Below the pieces are notes generated by a model. It made no database searches and was not told where the DNA came from. It saw only the letters and a list, made by a program, of their open reading frames with translations. A stretch of 54,406 nucleotides of DNA from RGIG2041 sp045578865 (GTDB lineage Bacteria; Bacillota; Clostridia; UBA1381; UMGS1253), in contig JAZNLB010000012.1 of the NCBI GenBank assembly GCA_045578865.1, forward strand, positions 1-54,406, written 5' to 3'. How positions within the stretch are numbered: position 1 is the first letter of the stretch; each line of letters starts with the position of its first letter. A program made the translations under genes and the position numbers. This document shows, in pieces, positions 22,640-31,708 of the stretch.

Positions 22640-23584
22640 GTGAAATTTTCAGTAGGATTGCCCAAAAACAATATGGAGTTTGTAAACTGCATAATTGAAA
22701 ATGCAGAACATATATACGAAGTATATTTTTCTTGGGGCGATTTTCCCAACGGCAGAAGCAGCCAGACACAATCTGACGAATACACATCATGGGAGCTTAT
22801 GGATATACAAAGGGAAATGCTTAAACACTTGTCCGATGCCGGCATTTCTTTAAATATGCTTTTTAATGCAAATTGCTATGGCAAAGATAGTCAGTCAAGA
22901 GCCTTTTTCAATAAGGTTGGTGAAGCGGTTGACTATGTTAAGCGTACTTATGGGCTGAAATCGATAACAACAACATCACCGCTTATTGCAAAGTTTATAA
23001 AGAATAATTTTGCGGATGTTGAGGTAAGAGCCTCGGTGAATATGGAAATTGGCAGTATACAGGGGATGGACTATCTTAAAGAGTATTTTGATAGCTTCTA
23101 TATGAAGCGCGAATTAAATCGTGATATTGAAAGTATAAAGGTTTTATATCAATGGTGCAAAGAGAATGCAAAAAAGCTTTTTGTCCTTGCCAATAGCGGT
23201 TGTTTGAACTTCTGCTCGGCACATATTTTCCACGACAATCTTGTGGGGCACGAAGCGGAAATTGCGAAGATGGATAATGCATATAACTTTGGTGGTATAT
23301 GCCATGAATACTTGAAAGATGAAAAAAACTACGAAAAATTGATTGAGAATACCAACTTTATAAGACCTGAAGATATACATGAATACGACGGATTTTTTGA
23401 AGCCGCAAAACTTGCGACAAGGGTACATAATAACCCCAAAATGGTACTTGAAAGCTATATTAAGGGTAAGTACAGCGGTGATATTTTAAGGCTTTTGGAA
23501 CCTGCCCACAGCATATATCCGTATGTGCTTGAAAATGGAGATCCGCTGAAAGTTGTTAAGATAGCAGATAGTATTACATATTAA
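22640..23584 (+). CDS. U32-peptidase-like TIM-barrel protein, function unassigned
   Basis: 314 residues, soluble, no signal peptide. The arrangement of strands (KFSVGLP, IYEVYFSWGDFPNGR, SLNMLFNANCYG, SITTTSPLIAKFIKNNF, EVRASVNMEIGS) and the central LFVLANSGCLNFCSAHIFHDN, with cysteines, recall the PrtC/U32 family, but the U32 signature itself is not matched. U32 relatives act in radical- or prephenate-dependent hydroxylation rather than proteolysis. First gene of the Fe-S operon; its start is directly behind GGGGTG. Conserved cysteines could bind iron-sulfur. The assignment is tentative. Confidence 0.6.
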   Translation: MKFSVGLPKNNMEFVNCIIENAEHIYEVYFSWGDFPNGRSSQTQSDEYTSWELMDIQREMLKHLSDAGISLNMLFNANCYGKDSQSRAFFNKVGEAVDYVKRTYGLKSITTTSPLIAKFIKNNFADVEVRASVNMEIGSIQGMDYLKEYFDSFYMKRELNRDIESIKVLYQWCKENAKKLFVLANSGCLNFCSAHIFHDNLVGHEAEIAKMDNAYNFGGICHEYLKDEKNYEKLIENTNFIRPEDIHEYDGFFEAAKLATRVHNNPKMVLESYIKGKYSGDILRLLEPAHSIYPYVLENGDPLKVVKIADSITY

Positions 23585-23713
23585 ATAACCTTTCGATGGG
23601 GAAAGAAAATAGGACAGATTGTATATAGAAAAAATGCCAACCTGCGTGCATGCTTGTGGGCATAAAATATTGCAAGATGTCCGTAGTTATAAATAAGATT
23701 AGGAGGACTGAAA

Positions 23714-24796
23714 ATGCTAAGCAGTAAATTGATTAAAGAGGTAGCCCTTGCGGCTGGTGCAGATGCCTGTGGCATTTCACCTATGTCAAGATTTGACGGA
23801 GCTCCCGATGAAATGAATCCGCAGTTTTTGTTTCCAGAAGCAAAAAGTTGCATAGGATTTGTGTTCAGAATTCCAAGAGGCGTTCAAAGAGGTATTGAGG
23901 AGGGAACACAGTTCTTTCAGTATCCTTCAATGGCGTACGGCGGAATAAACGAGATTTTTGCGCCTGCTGTACTTTATCAGGTGGGAAAGGTAATTGAAGA
24001 CGAAGGATATGAAGCCTTTGTATACCGCAACACAGGTGCCAGGGGCGTTGTATCCGATATGGACGGTTCGCTCGGTAACACACTTTCTCCGGAGGAACAG
24101 ATTGAGGTGAACGAGAATGCAAAAACAAGCACTGCTCACCACAGAAGTGTGCAATTTACCAGACCTGCAAGAGAGGGAAGTGTTGCTCCGGACCTGCAGT
24201 TCCAATTTAGAATTGCTGCAGTAGCATGCGGCCTTGGTGAAATTGGCTGGAGTAAAATGCTTCTTACTCCGGAATTTGGACCACTTCAAAGAGTTGCCTT
24301 TATTTTTACGGATGCAGAGGTTGATGAATATGATGAGATGTATAGCGGAAAACCTTTATGCCGTAAATGCGGAGCGTGTGTAAGGGAATGCCCCGGAAGC
24401 TGTATTCCGGCAATAAATTCCGGAAAAACGGTAACAGTAAATCTTGATGGAAAGATTTTGGAGTGGGGCGATATAGACATGTGGCGTTGCTATGCATTCT
24501 ATACCCACGCAGGCAGATACTATAATCCTTTTGTTCCCAAAGAGGTATGGGACAAAAATGAAAACGGTGACCTTAACCTTATGGAGGGCGTAACAGACAT
24601 TGCAGACGAACATGAAATCATGAAGGTTTATGGGGCATTGGCAAAATACTTCCCGAGTTGGGTGGGGTATAATATGGCAAAATGCGGCGGCTGTATCAGA
24701 GCTTGTGTTTCTGTTCTTGAAAAGAAAGGCGGTTGCATGGAGGATAGATTTAAAGAACCTTTAAGAACCAAAAAAGCGTGGAGGCTTGACCGATAA
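23714..24796 (+). CDS. QueG/reductive-dehalogenase-like double-cluster Fe-S protein, paralog 1
   Basis: 360 residues, no Tat signal, cytoplasmic. The N-terminal part starts LIKEVALAAGADACGISP, and the middle carries ACGLGEIGWSKMLLTPEFGPLQRVAFIFTD (171-200). The latter is the pattern found in reductive dehalogenases and QueG, where this domain holds cobalamin. Ferredoxin ligands follow: C216, C219, C222, C226 (CRKCGACVRECP) and C324, C327, C331 (CGGCIRAC). It is about 50-60 residues longer than the other two paralogs, with inserts around 105-145 and before the second cluster. QueG identity is unlikely because three divergent copies are present. AGGAGG precedes the ATG. Confidence 0.75.
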   Translation: MLSSKLIKEVALAAGADACGISPMSRFDGAPDEMNPQFLFPEAKSCIGFVFRIPRGVQRGIEEGTQFFQYPSMAYGGINEIFAPAVLYQVGKVIEDEGYEAFVYRNTGARGVVSDMDGSLGNTLSPEEQIEVNENAKTSTAHHRSVQFTRPAREGSVAPDLQFQFRIAAVACGLGEIGWSKMLLTPEFGPLQRVAFIFTDAEVDEYDEMYSGKPLCRKCGACVRECPGSCIPAINSGKTVTVNLDGKILEWGDIDMWRCYAFYTHAGRYYNPFVPKEVWDKNENGDLNLMEGVTDIADEHEIMKVYGALAKYFPSWVGYNMAKCGGCIRACVSVLEKKGGCMEDRFKEPLRTKKAWRLDR

Positions 24797-25122
24797 TGGA
24801 GATTTACGAACATAATGGTGAAGGTTGGAAACCTCTCTTTGATTTTGAAGGCTGGAGAATAGGTATGATTCATTATGATGAACGGTTTTCAAAAAGAGTG
24901 GAAGACGAAAGACATCTTCTGACAGATGAATCGTTTGTGCTTTTAAAGGGCAGTGCGGTCCTATATGAAGAAGATGAAGAATACATCATGGAACCATACA
25001 AAGTGTATAACATAAAGAAAGGACTTTGGCATCATATTGTTTTATCAGAAGATGCAGAGGTGCTTGTGGTGGAAAACAGCAGCACCGCAAGAGAAAATTC
25101 AGAAAGAAGGTTGGTAAAATGA
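24796..25122 (+). CDS. Small cupin-domain protein
   Basis: 108 residues, a single beta-barrel cupin: RIGMIHYDERFSKRVEDERHLLTDESFVLLKGSAVLYE, and the second motif IMEPYKVYNIKKGLWHHIVLS with a histidine pair at HH. Start and stop overlap its neighbours (TAATG with paralog 1 and ATGA with paralog 2), so it is made together with them and may bind the same ligand or partner. It has only part of the classical metal-binding set of the cupin motifs. Confidence 0.75.
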   Translation: MEIYEHNGEGWKPLFDFEGWRIGMIHYDERFSKRVEDERHLLTDESFVLLKGSAVLYEEDEEYIMEPYKVYNIKKGLWHHIVLSEDAEVLVVENSSTARENSERRLVK

Positions 25123-26009
25123 CGGCTGAGTTTATAAAGCAAAAAGCAAAAGAACTTGGTGCAACGATTTGCGGAATAGGCAAAGTATACGAGGAAGAAA
25201 ATCCTCAAAGAGATCCAAGAAGCATTCTGCCAAATGCGAAAGCTATAATCGGCTTCGGGTTTGCTGTGCCCAAAGGTATTTATCGTGCAATGGACAGAGG
25301 GTCACAATATTATACATATACAACATTGGGTGTAAAATATTTTGATGAGGAAATGGCAGAAATTTTCCTTCTTAAAATTGGCGGTATGATTGAAAATGAA
25401 GGTTACGATGCCTGTCTTCAAAAAGCAGTCCCCAACCTCAGAATAAAGGGAGATAAAACCACCAACCCTGAGGTTATTGATACATACGAGCTTATTTATG
25501 CGGAAGCGGTTGAAGAGGGCAAGCCGGCACCTGATGTTATCATTGATTTTGGCAAAGCCGCAAAGGCGTGTGGTCTTGGTGAAACAGGATTGAGCGGCAA
25601 AATAATCAACAAAGAATATGGTCCGTTTATGAGATATTGTTTCATCATAACCGATATGCCGCTTGATTTTGACGAATCTTTGCAGGAAAGCGTTTGTGAC
25701 AAGTGCGGCGCGTGTATTGAGGCGTGTCCAGGTAATGCAATAAGCACGGATGGCCTTGATACATGGCAGTGTAGTGTTTATTATAAAGGAGCGCATAAAT
25801 CGAATCCGTTTATTACAGACGAATTTTTAAAGAATAATCCCGAACGGGATGCAATCTTAAACGGCGAAAAACGATTTGACGCAGAATCGGCGCGAGAAAT
25901 CTATAAGGAAATGGACTTCTTGCCAAATACGCAATGGGGATATGCACCATGCTTGTGTGGAAAACGGTGTGATATTGCCTGCTATAAACATTTGAAGGGG
26001 GAACTGTAA
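25119..26009 (+). CDS. QueG/reductive-dehalogenase-like double-cluster Fe-S protein, paralog 2
   Basis: 296 residues from the ATG at 25119 that overlaps the cupin stop; a longer frame lies inside the cupin gene and is rejected. It shares with paralog 1 the start KQKAKELGATICGIG, the central ACGLGETGLSGKIINKEYGPFMRYCFIITD (150-179), cluster ligands C193, C196, C199, C203, and a second cysteine group C278, C280, C284, C288. The middle insert of paralog 1 is missing. An AAGAAGG ribosome site precedes it. The catalytic role is unknown; it may be a redox partner or a subunit. Confidence 0.75.
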   Translation: MTAEFIKQKAKELGATICGIGKVYEEENPQRDPRSILPNAKAIIGFGFAVPKGIYRAMDRGSQYYTYTTLGVKYFDEEMAEIFLLKIGGMIENEGYDACLQKAVPNLRIKGDKTTNPEVIDTYELIYAEAVEEGKPAPDVIIDFGKAAKACGLGETGLSGKIINKEYGPFMRYCFIITDMPLDFDESLQESVCDKCGACIEACPGNAISTDGLDTWQCSVYYKGAHKSNPFITDEFLKNNPERDAILNGEKRFDAESAREIYKEMDFLPNTQWGYAPCLCGKRCDIACYKHLKGEL

Positions 26010-26011
26010 CA

Positions 26012-26947
26012 ATGAGAGATAAAATCATAGAACTTGCAAAAGCGAATGGTGCAGATATTGTTGGATTTGCCCCTGCAAGTCGTTTTGAAAGCGATGACCC
26101 GGTGTTTAAAATTATGCCGGAAACAAAAACGGTTATTGGTCTTGCGTTTCGTGTTCTCCGCGGTATTTATCGTGGCATTGAAGAGGGCAGTACATATTAT
26201 CAGTATACCACTATGGCTGTGGAGAATATGGAAGAAACAGTTATGCCAATGGCGCAGCTGAGAGTGTCAATGCTAATCGAGGAAGCAGGCTACACGGCAC
26301 TTCCCCAACGCCGTCATCAGCAGATTATGGCTGAAAAAAACAGCACAAATCCCGAAGTGGCATACGATGCTATATACAGAGGAAAAGCTGAAGAAACACA
26401 AATGAATTTTCTTGATGCTGCGGTTAAATGCGGACTTGGGGAAAAGGGTTTTCACAATGCTTTACTAACCGATGAATTTGGTCCTATGGTGAGATATTGC
26501 TTCATACTTACAGACGCTGAAATCGAGGAAACTGAAATTGTAAAGCAACATATATGCGATAACTGCGGAAAATGTAAAGAAGCGTGTCCGGGCAAGGCGA
26601 TCGGTGAAGACGGAAAGATAGATGCATGGCAGTGTGCCGTATACTATAACGGTGCAAATGGTACAAAGAATCCGTTTATGCCGCCGGACGCTTTTGCGGG
26701 AATGGAAGACCGTATTAAAATCATTGCAGGTGAAGCAAAGGTTACGCCTGAAACCGCAAAGACAATTCTTGATCAAATATACTTTTATCCGCCGGCTCAG
26801 CATGCGTATCAGTGTTCAATCTGCGGCCGCGCCTGCGATGTAGCATGTTACATTCATCTTGAGGAAAAGGGAATTCTGACCAAGAAATATAAAGCACCAT
26901 TCAGGAAGAGAACGGAGTGGAAATTTGATGTGGAAGATTTTAGATAA
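26012..26947 (+). CDS. QueG/reductive-dehalogenase-like double-cluster Fe-S protein, paralog 3
   Basis: 311 residues with the same plan: ELAKANGADIVGFAPASRF, the central KCGLGEKGFHNALLTDEFGPMVRYCFILTD (139-168), CDNCGKCKEACP with C182, C185, C188, C192, and CSICGRACDVAC with C268, C271, C275, C279. Closer to paralog 2 than to paralog 1 in length and in the WQCAVYYNGA motif before the second cluster. It starts 2 nt after paralog 2 behind GGGGG. Its last 20 nt overlap the following gene. Three successive diverged copies suggest a heteromeric complex or successive reductive steps. Confidence 0.75.
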   Translation: MRDKIIELAKANGADIVGFAPASRFESDDPVFKIMPETKTVIGLAFRVLRGIYRGIEEGSTYYQYTTMAVENMEETVMPMAQLRVSMLIEEAGYTALPQRRHQQIMAEKNSTNPEVAYDAIYRGKAEETQMNFLDAAVKCGLGEKGFHNALLTDEFGPMVRYCFILTDAEIEETEIVKQHICDNCGKCKEACPGKAIGEDGKIDAWQCAVYYNGANGTKNPFMPPDAFAGMEDRIKIIAGEAKVTPETAKTILDQIYFYPPAQHAYQCSICGRACDVACYIHLEEKGILTKKYKAPFRKRTEWKFDVEDFR

Positions 26948-28595
26948 TTTTGGAAGAGAGTATATTGCTACCGAAGAAAACAATGTAGTTACGCTCAAAA
27001 AAGAGGAAATTCCTGCAGATATTGAGTACCTTGACTTTTTGGACGAGGAATTTACTGCAAAATCCGGGGATAGTGGATATTATGTAATTGCAGACTTTGG
27101 TAGAAAAGGCAGCCGTTTGTGTTATTTTAATGACAAGCCGGATAGTGAACGCATTTTCAAACAAGATCTGCTGCCCTTATTTGGCGTAAAAAAAGCAGAT
27201 AAAACTCAACTAATTATAGTTGAAGGATTGAAACCTGAGTTCAGTATTGTTGTAGGTGTAAAAAATAACGAATATTATATTTATCCAAGATTTAATTTAA
27301 AAGATCAAACTGCTTATGAAGATATTCGTATCCGAGTTTTGACGCTGGATAAGGATGCAACATACAGTGATATGGCTGTAGAATATCGTAAGTATCAGCT
27401 CAATCGTGGCGAAGCCAGACCTCTTGCAGAAAAAATGAAGGAACGCAAGGAATTGGAATACGCAGTAACAGCTCCTGAAATTCGTATAAGAATGGGATGG
27501 AAACCTGCGCCGACCAAAGTGCTTGAGCAAACACTTGAAAACGAGCCTGAAATGAAAGTGGCTTGTACATTTGACAGAGTTTGTGATTTAATTGACGAGA
27601 TGAAAAATCAAGGAATTGACAAAGCACAGATATGTCTTGTCGGCTGGAATAAAAGTGGTCACGACGGAAGATGGCCGCAAATGTTTCCGGTAGAAGAAAA
27701 GCTTGGCGGAGAAAACGGGCTCAGACACTTGATTTCTTATGCTCAGGAAAATGGTTATCAGATTGTTTGCCATACAAACAGTACAGACTGTTATGGTATT
27801 GCCGATACATTTTCTGAGGATATTGTGGTTAAAAAACAAGATGGATCACTTAGTATTAATTCGACTGAGTGGAGCGGCGGACGAATGTATGACCTGTGCC
27901 CTGTCAAGGCTTTGGAATATGCAAAAGAGTATTTGCCCAAAGTAAAAGAATTGGGATTTAACGGACTTCATTACATAGATGTAATCACAGTCGTTCCTTT
28001 GCGTTGGTGCTTTGATAAAAAACATCCTGTAAACCCAAATGAGACAAAGCGTATTTATGACGAAATCATGCGTATGTGTCATGAATTGTTTGGTGGATTT
28101 GCGTCAGAGGGGTGTTTCGATTTTGGATCAAAATACCTTGATTACGGCTTGTATGTATCGTGGCCTGCAGTGGATGATGTTATGGCAGATAAAGTAATTC
28201 CGCTCTGGCAAATCGTATATCATGGAATGATTTTATACAATTCAACAACAGATACAGTCAACTATCCCTTAAAGAATCCCAGAAATCGTTTGAGTGTAAT
28301 TGAAGATGGTTCAAGACCTTCGTTTTACATTTACTCGAAGTTTAGGGAGGGAAGTGATAATGATGATTGGCTTGGAAAAGAGGATATGGTTTGTGATACG
28401 GATGAACAGCTGAAATACGGCGTATCCAAAATCAAAGAGGCTTATGAAGAATATAAATCTCTGATGCATTTACAAACCCAATTTATTGAAAAGCATAGAG
28501 AAGTCGCTGAAAATGTATTTGAAGTTACATATTCAGACGGAACAATCATCAAGGTTGACTACAACACAAATAACTACAGCATTTATAAAAACTAA
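26928..28595 (+). CDS. TIM-barrel glycosidase-like protein (GH101/DUF5696-like), not firmly assigned
   Basis: 555 residues, cytoplasmic (no signal peptide). The N-terminal 180 residues look like beta-sandwich folds. A barrel-like part follows, with KAQICLVGWNKSGHDGRWPQMFPVEEKLGG, YQIVCHTNSTDCYG, ELGFNGLHYIDVITVVPLRWCFDKKHPVN and FASEGCFDFGSKYLDYGLYVSW, a pattern seen in GH101-related and DUF5696 proteins. The possible acids are the D of HYIDV and the E of SEG. A small C-terminal beta domain ends it. It starts inside paralog 3 and is the last gene of the operon, ending about 75 nt before a terminator. Confidence 0.6.
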   Translation: MWKILDNFGREYIATEENNVVTLKKEEIPADIEYLDFLDEEFTAKSGDSGYYVIADFGRKGSRLCYFNDKPDSERIFKQDLLPLFGVKKADKTQLIIVEGLKPEFSIVVGVKNNEYYIYPRFNLKDQTAYEDIRIRVLTLDKDATYSDMAVEYRKYQLNRGEARPLAEKMKERKELEYAVTAPEIRIRMGWKPAPTKVLEQTLENEPEMKVACTFDRVCDLIDEMKNQGIDKAQICLVGWNKSGHDGRWPQMFPVEEKLGGENGLRHLISYAQENGYQIVCHTNSTDCYGIADTFSEDIVVKKQDGSLSINSTEWSGGRMYDLCPVKALEYAKEYLPKVKELGFNGLHYIDVITVVPLRWCFDKKHPVNPNETKRIYDEIMRMCHELFGGFASEGCFDFGSKYLDYGLYVSWPAVDDVMADKVIPLWQIVYHGMILYNSTTDTVNYPLKNPRNRLSVIEDGSRPSFYIYSKFREGSDNDDWLGKEDMVCDTDEQLKYGVSKIKEAYEEYKSLMHLQTQFIEKHREVAENVFEVTYSDGTIIKVDYNTNNYSIYKN

Positions 28596-28671
28596 AATGA
28601 GGGACAGTTTTGCGCCTTCAATCCGGGAAAAAACGCCTTAAAAAGTAAGAGTTAGGCGAAAAGTTGTGTTC

Positions 28672-28712
28672 AAAGCGGCAGACATCCGCATAGATGTCGG
28701 CCGCTTTTGCCT
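28672..28712 (+). terminator. Terminator of the Fe-S operon
   Basis: AAAGCGGC-A-GACATC pairs with GATGTC-G-GCCGCTTT around loop CGCATA, followed by TTTTGCCTTTT. It lies 77 nt after the stop of the TIM-barrel gene. Confidence 0.8.
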
Positions 28713-28817
28713 TTTAAGGTGCAAAGCGGTTTTAGATGAGGAATTTTATCGCAAAGAGGAACATAAAAATCAGCAATATACTTGCGTAAGACAACTTGCC
28801 AAACACAATAAATCATA

Positions 28818-28846
28818 TTGACATTTTTATTTTTAGATGATATTTT
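28818..28846 (+). promoter_or_regulatory. Promoter upstream of glycerate kinase
   Basis: TTGACA (28818-28823), 17 nt, TATTTT (28841-28846). The 28713-29032 spacer after the terminator otherwise holds an orphan AAGGAG (28852-28857) followed by an open frame of about 30 codons without a start codon and ending in TGA near 28953. Confidence 0.65.
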
Positions 28847-29032
28847 GTATTAAGGAGAATTAACCCAAAAAATAAAAAGAATATACTCATTCTTATCGCA
28901 CAAGAAATGTCAGAAAACAAGGAATTCAGCCTTAAAAAAGGACAAAAAGATTGATGCGGATTCTTGCAGTTTGCGCTGCCATTAGAAGGGCGAAGAGAAT
29001 GTGAAAACGGAATATAAAAAGGATGAAGACAA

Positions 29033-30172
29033 ATGAAAGTAGCGGTAGCAGTTGATTCTTTTAAAGGAAGTCTTTCTACATTTCAGGCAGGCGAGGCGAT
29101 TGCCCGGGGTGTTTTTCGAGTGTATCCGCAGGCCCAGGTGTATGTTTCGCCTTTAGCAGATGGCGGCGAGGGTACGGTGGAGTCAATCATTGCAGCGAAC
29201 GGTGGCGAAATGCGTTCGGTAACTGTGACCGGGCCGCTCGGCAAGAAGATTGTCAGCAGTTATGGCTATATCCCGCAGACGAAAACGGCAGTGCTCGAAA
29301 TGTCTGCGGCGGCGGGGATCACTTTGGTGACGGCAGAGCAGAGAAATCCTTTATATACAACAACCTACGGTGTAGGTGAGATGATTGCAGATGCGATTGC
29401 GAACGGTTGCAAAAGGTTTGTTATCGGTATCGGCGGCAGTGCGACAAATGACGGCGGTATAGGCATGTTGCAGGCGTTGGGATTTGAGTTTTTGGATGCA
29501 GAAGGCAGGCAGGTAGTTTTCGGTGCGCGTGGTGTTCGTGATATTGAAACAATCCGTATAGACAAGGCGTCTTCTGCGTTGAAAGAATGTGAATTTTGCG
29601 TTGCCTGTGATGTAACGAATGTGCTTTGCGGCAAGCTCGGTTGCAGTGCGGTATACGGGGCGCAAAAAGGAGCTACACCCGAAATGATTGTCCAAATGGA
29701 TGCGTGGCTTTCTCGCTATGCGGACATGACGAAGGCTATACTGCCACAGGCAGATGCGATGCAAGCAGGCGCGGGAGCTGCAGGCGGCATGGGCTTTGCG
29801 CTCATGGCATATCTAAATGCCACGCTTTCTTCGGGCGTGGATTTGGTGATTCGTGAAACAGGGCTGGAAACGCACATCTCGGATGCGGATTTTGTCATCA
29901 CGGGCGAGGGTAGACTGGATGGGCAATCCTACATGGGCAAAGCTCCGATCGGCGTAGCGAAGTTGGCAAAGAAATACAAAAAGCCGGTTCTGGCTTTTTC
30001 CGGTTGTGTGACTGCGGATGCAGTGGAATGCAACCAACATGGTATTGATGCATTTTTCCCGATTTTAAGAAAGCCTTGCAGTCTGGAAGAAGCGATGGAT
30101 GCTTCCAATGCGGCATCCAATTTGTCAGATACGGTAGAGCAGGCTTTTCGCCTGATACAAGCAGTTTTATAA
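29033..30172 (+). CDS. glxK: Glycerate 2-kinase
   Basis: 379 residues of the GarK/GlxK family, phosphorylating glycerate to 2-phosphoglycerate, which feeds lower glycolysis in the cytoplasm. Landmarks are VAVDSFKGSLS at the start, SPLADGGEGTVES (39-51), the GGSATNDGGIGM loop, ACDVTNVLCG, GAGAAGGMGFAL and VITGEGRLDGQS. AAAAGGATG precedes the ATG. It lies directly after the accessory block and may be connected metabolically with the hydroxyacid dehydrogenase there, but that is speculation. Confidence 0.95.
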   Translation: MKVAVAVDSFKGSLSTFQAGEAIARGVFRVYPQAQVYVSPLADGGEGTVESIIAANGGEMRSVTVTGPLGKKIVSSYGYIPQTKTAVLEMSAAAGITLVTAEQRNPLYTTTYGVGEMIADAIANGCKRFVIGIGGSATNDGGIGMLQALGFEFLDAEGRQVVFGARGVRDIETIRIDKASSALKECEFCVACDVTNVLCGKLGCSAVYGAQKGATPEMIVQMDAWLSRYADMTKAILPQADAMQAGAGAAGGMGFALMAYLNATLSSGVDLVIRETGLETHISDADFVITGEGRLDGQSYMGKAPIGVAKLAKKYKKPVLAFSGCVTADAVECNQHGIDAFFPILRKPCSLEEAMDASNAASNLSDTVEQAFRLIQAVL

Positions 30173-30212
30173 TTTATTTTTCAAATCCGTTTAAACCGAG
30201 GGAGGTTTTATT

Positions 30213-31664
30213 ATGAAGAAATGGTTGTGTATTTTACTAGGCGGGATTATGCTGTTGTCCGCATCGCCTGCTTCTGCGGCAGGGCTGGATTTTTTAACGG
30301 ACAATTCGATTTTGACCTATAGTGCAACGCAGGAGATTTCTGCACAGTTTGAAATTGCACCGGAGCTGTTAGAAGAACTTATCCATACGCTTTCCGAGAC
30401 GAAGTTTGGAACAATGCTTGATTTTTCCACTGTATTTGAGGGGCTTTTCAATCAGAAACAGACGGCGAAAACTGCTGTAAAGATACGAGAAGATTTTAAG
30501 CGCATTGAACTGAGCATAGAAATGAAAGCTTATAATGACATTCGCGTCAATTCCAATATGGATATACAGGTGCAGGGACGAACGGGGATTTGGATAGACA
30601 TGGATTTAAGTGATGCCGCAAATCCAAAATTTTTGATAATTACTGCTTCGCCGACTTCTCCAAAATATACGGTTACAGATGTATTTGAAATTTTGGAAGC
30701 GACGGGAACCGAAGAAGAAAAGCAGTCGGCTTCGGCTCTTTTTCAAAGCATTTTCAGCAGAGAAACCATGGAAAAACTGATGCAGCGCAACCGTGAACTC
30801 ATTGAAAAGTATTCGAAGGTGGATGTTGCATATAAAAGTTGCAGAATTCATTTTGAAAGTGAAGATTTCAGCCGATATCTTTCCGAACTGATTTGTGAAG
30901 TTGTGGACTTGTATGTGCCGGTAGGACTTATACAGCCCCAACAGGCGGATGAAATTAAAATTCGGATATTGACGAGAGCACCGCAGATTTCTTTGCTCGG
31001 CGATGGCGGCTGTACGATGCAGTTTAGTTTCAATAGTGCCAAAGCCGTTCAAAAGGTGACAACGCAGTTGGATTTGGATTTTTGTATGCGCGACATTTTA
31101 GCTATACTTGACCCAACCGGCGGTGAACCTTGGTTGCTGGACGGTGATGGCAGAGTCAGCGCACAGATTTGCGAAGAAATGAAAATGACTGCTTGGGGAA
31201 AAACTGTTTCGGTAAAGTATCCGTCGCTGACGCAGGAAAATTCCGTTTCGTATCTGGAATTGATTAAAGAGCAAGAGGGAGAAGAGGAGATAGACTATCC
31301 GTACTACTATGTTTCTGTTGCAACCGAGGCACTTCCGATGATTGACGGAGAGTATTATGTGCCGTTGCGTGCAACCTTTGAAGCCGCCTATGACGATCAA
31401 GTTGAAATAGACTTTACACAGGAGGGTGTGATTACGATTTCAAGCTCGTGGTTTGATACAATTACTACCCGCATCGGTGCAACAGCTGCCATCGTAAATG
31501 GTGAGGAAATTCAGGTTGGCGAAGTCATCTTGCATGCGGGGCACACCACTTATGTCAACCGAAAATTCTTTGAACGCATCTTTGGTTGGCAGTTGGTATA
31601 TCTCGCCTACGATTTGCCATGGAGCGAGTACTATTATGACTTTATAACGAAGACATTGGATTGA
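30213..31664 (+). CDS. Secreted protein with C-terminal stalk (copper amine oxidase N-like) domain
   Basis: 483 residues. A clear signal peptide, MKKWLCILLGGIMLLSASPASAA, precedes a long region of unknown function (about 25-355) rich in charged helices. The last 110 residues resemble the stalk/copper amine oxidase N-terminal-like domain: MIDGEYYVPLRATFEAAYDDQVEIDF, GVITISS, and VILHAGHTTYVNRKFFERIFGW. This domain is common on Clostridia surface proteins and has no enzymatic role by itself. GGGAGG precedes the ATG. Confidence 0.78.
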   Translation: MKKWLCILLGGIMLLSASPASAAGLDFLTDNSILTYSATQEISAQFEIAPELLEELIHTLSETKFGTMLDFSTVFEGLFNQKQTAKTAVKIREDFKRIELSIEMKAYNDIRVNSNMDIQVQGRTGIWIDMDLSDAANPKFLIITASPTSPKYTVTDVFEILEATGTEEEKQSASALFQSIFSRETMEKLMQRNRELIEKYSKVDVAYKSCRIHFESEDFSRYLSELICEVVDLYVPVGLIQPQQADEIKIRILTRAPQISLLGDGGCTMQFSFNSAKAVQKVTTQLDLDFCMRDILAILDPTGGEPWLLDGDGRVSAQICEEMKMTAWGKTVSVKYPSLTQENSVSYLELIKEQEGEEEIDYPYYYVSVATEALPMIDGEYYVPLRATFEAAYDDQVEIDFTQEGVITISSSWFDTITTRIGATAAIVNGEEIQVGEVILHAGHTTYVNRKFFERIFGWQLVYLAYDLPWSEYYYDFITKTLD

Positions 31665-31667
31665 TGC

Positions 31668-31708
31668 AAAAAACCGCGGACAAGAGTGATTGTCCGCGGT
31701 TTTTTTTT
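31668..31708. terminator. Bidirectional terminator between stalk protein and murC
   Basis: A 12-bp GC-rich stem (AAACCGCGGACA / TGTCCGCGGTTT) with A-run and T-run on the two sides. It serves the two convergent genes. Confidence 0.92.

Noticed and set aside
23714..26947. Calling the Fe-S paralogs QueG (epoxyqueuosine reductase)
   Set aside because: Three divergent copies in one operon, no queuosine genes nearby and no recognisable QueG C-terminal repeat region; a family-level description is safer.
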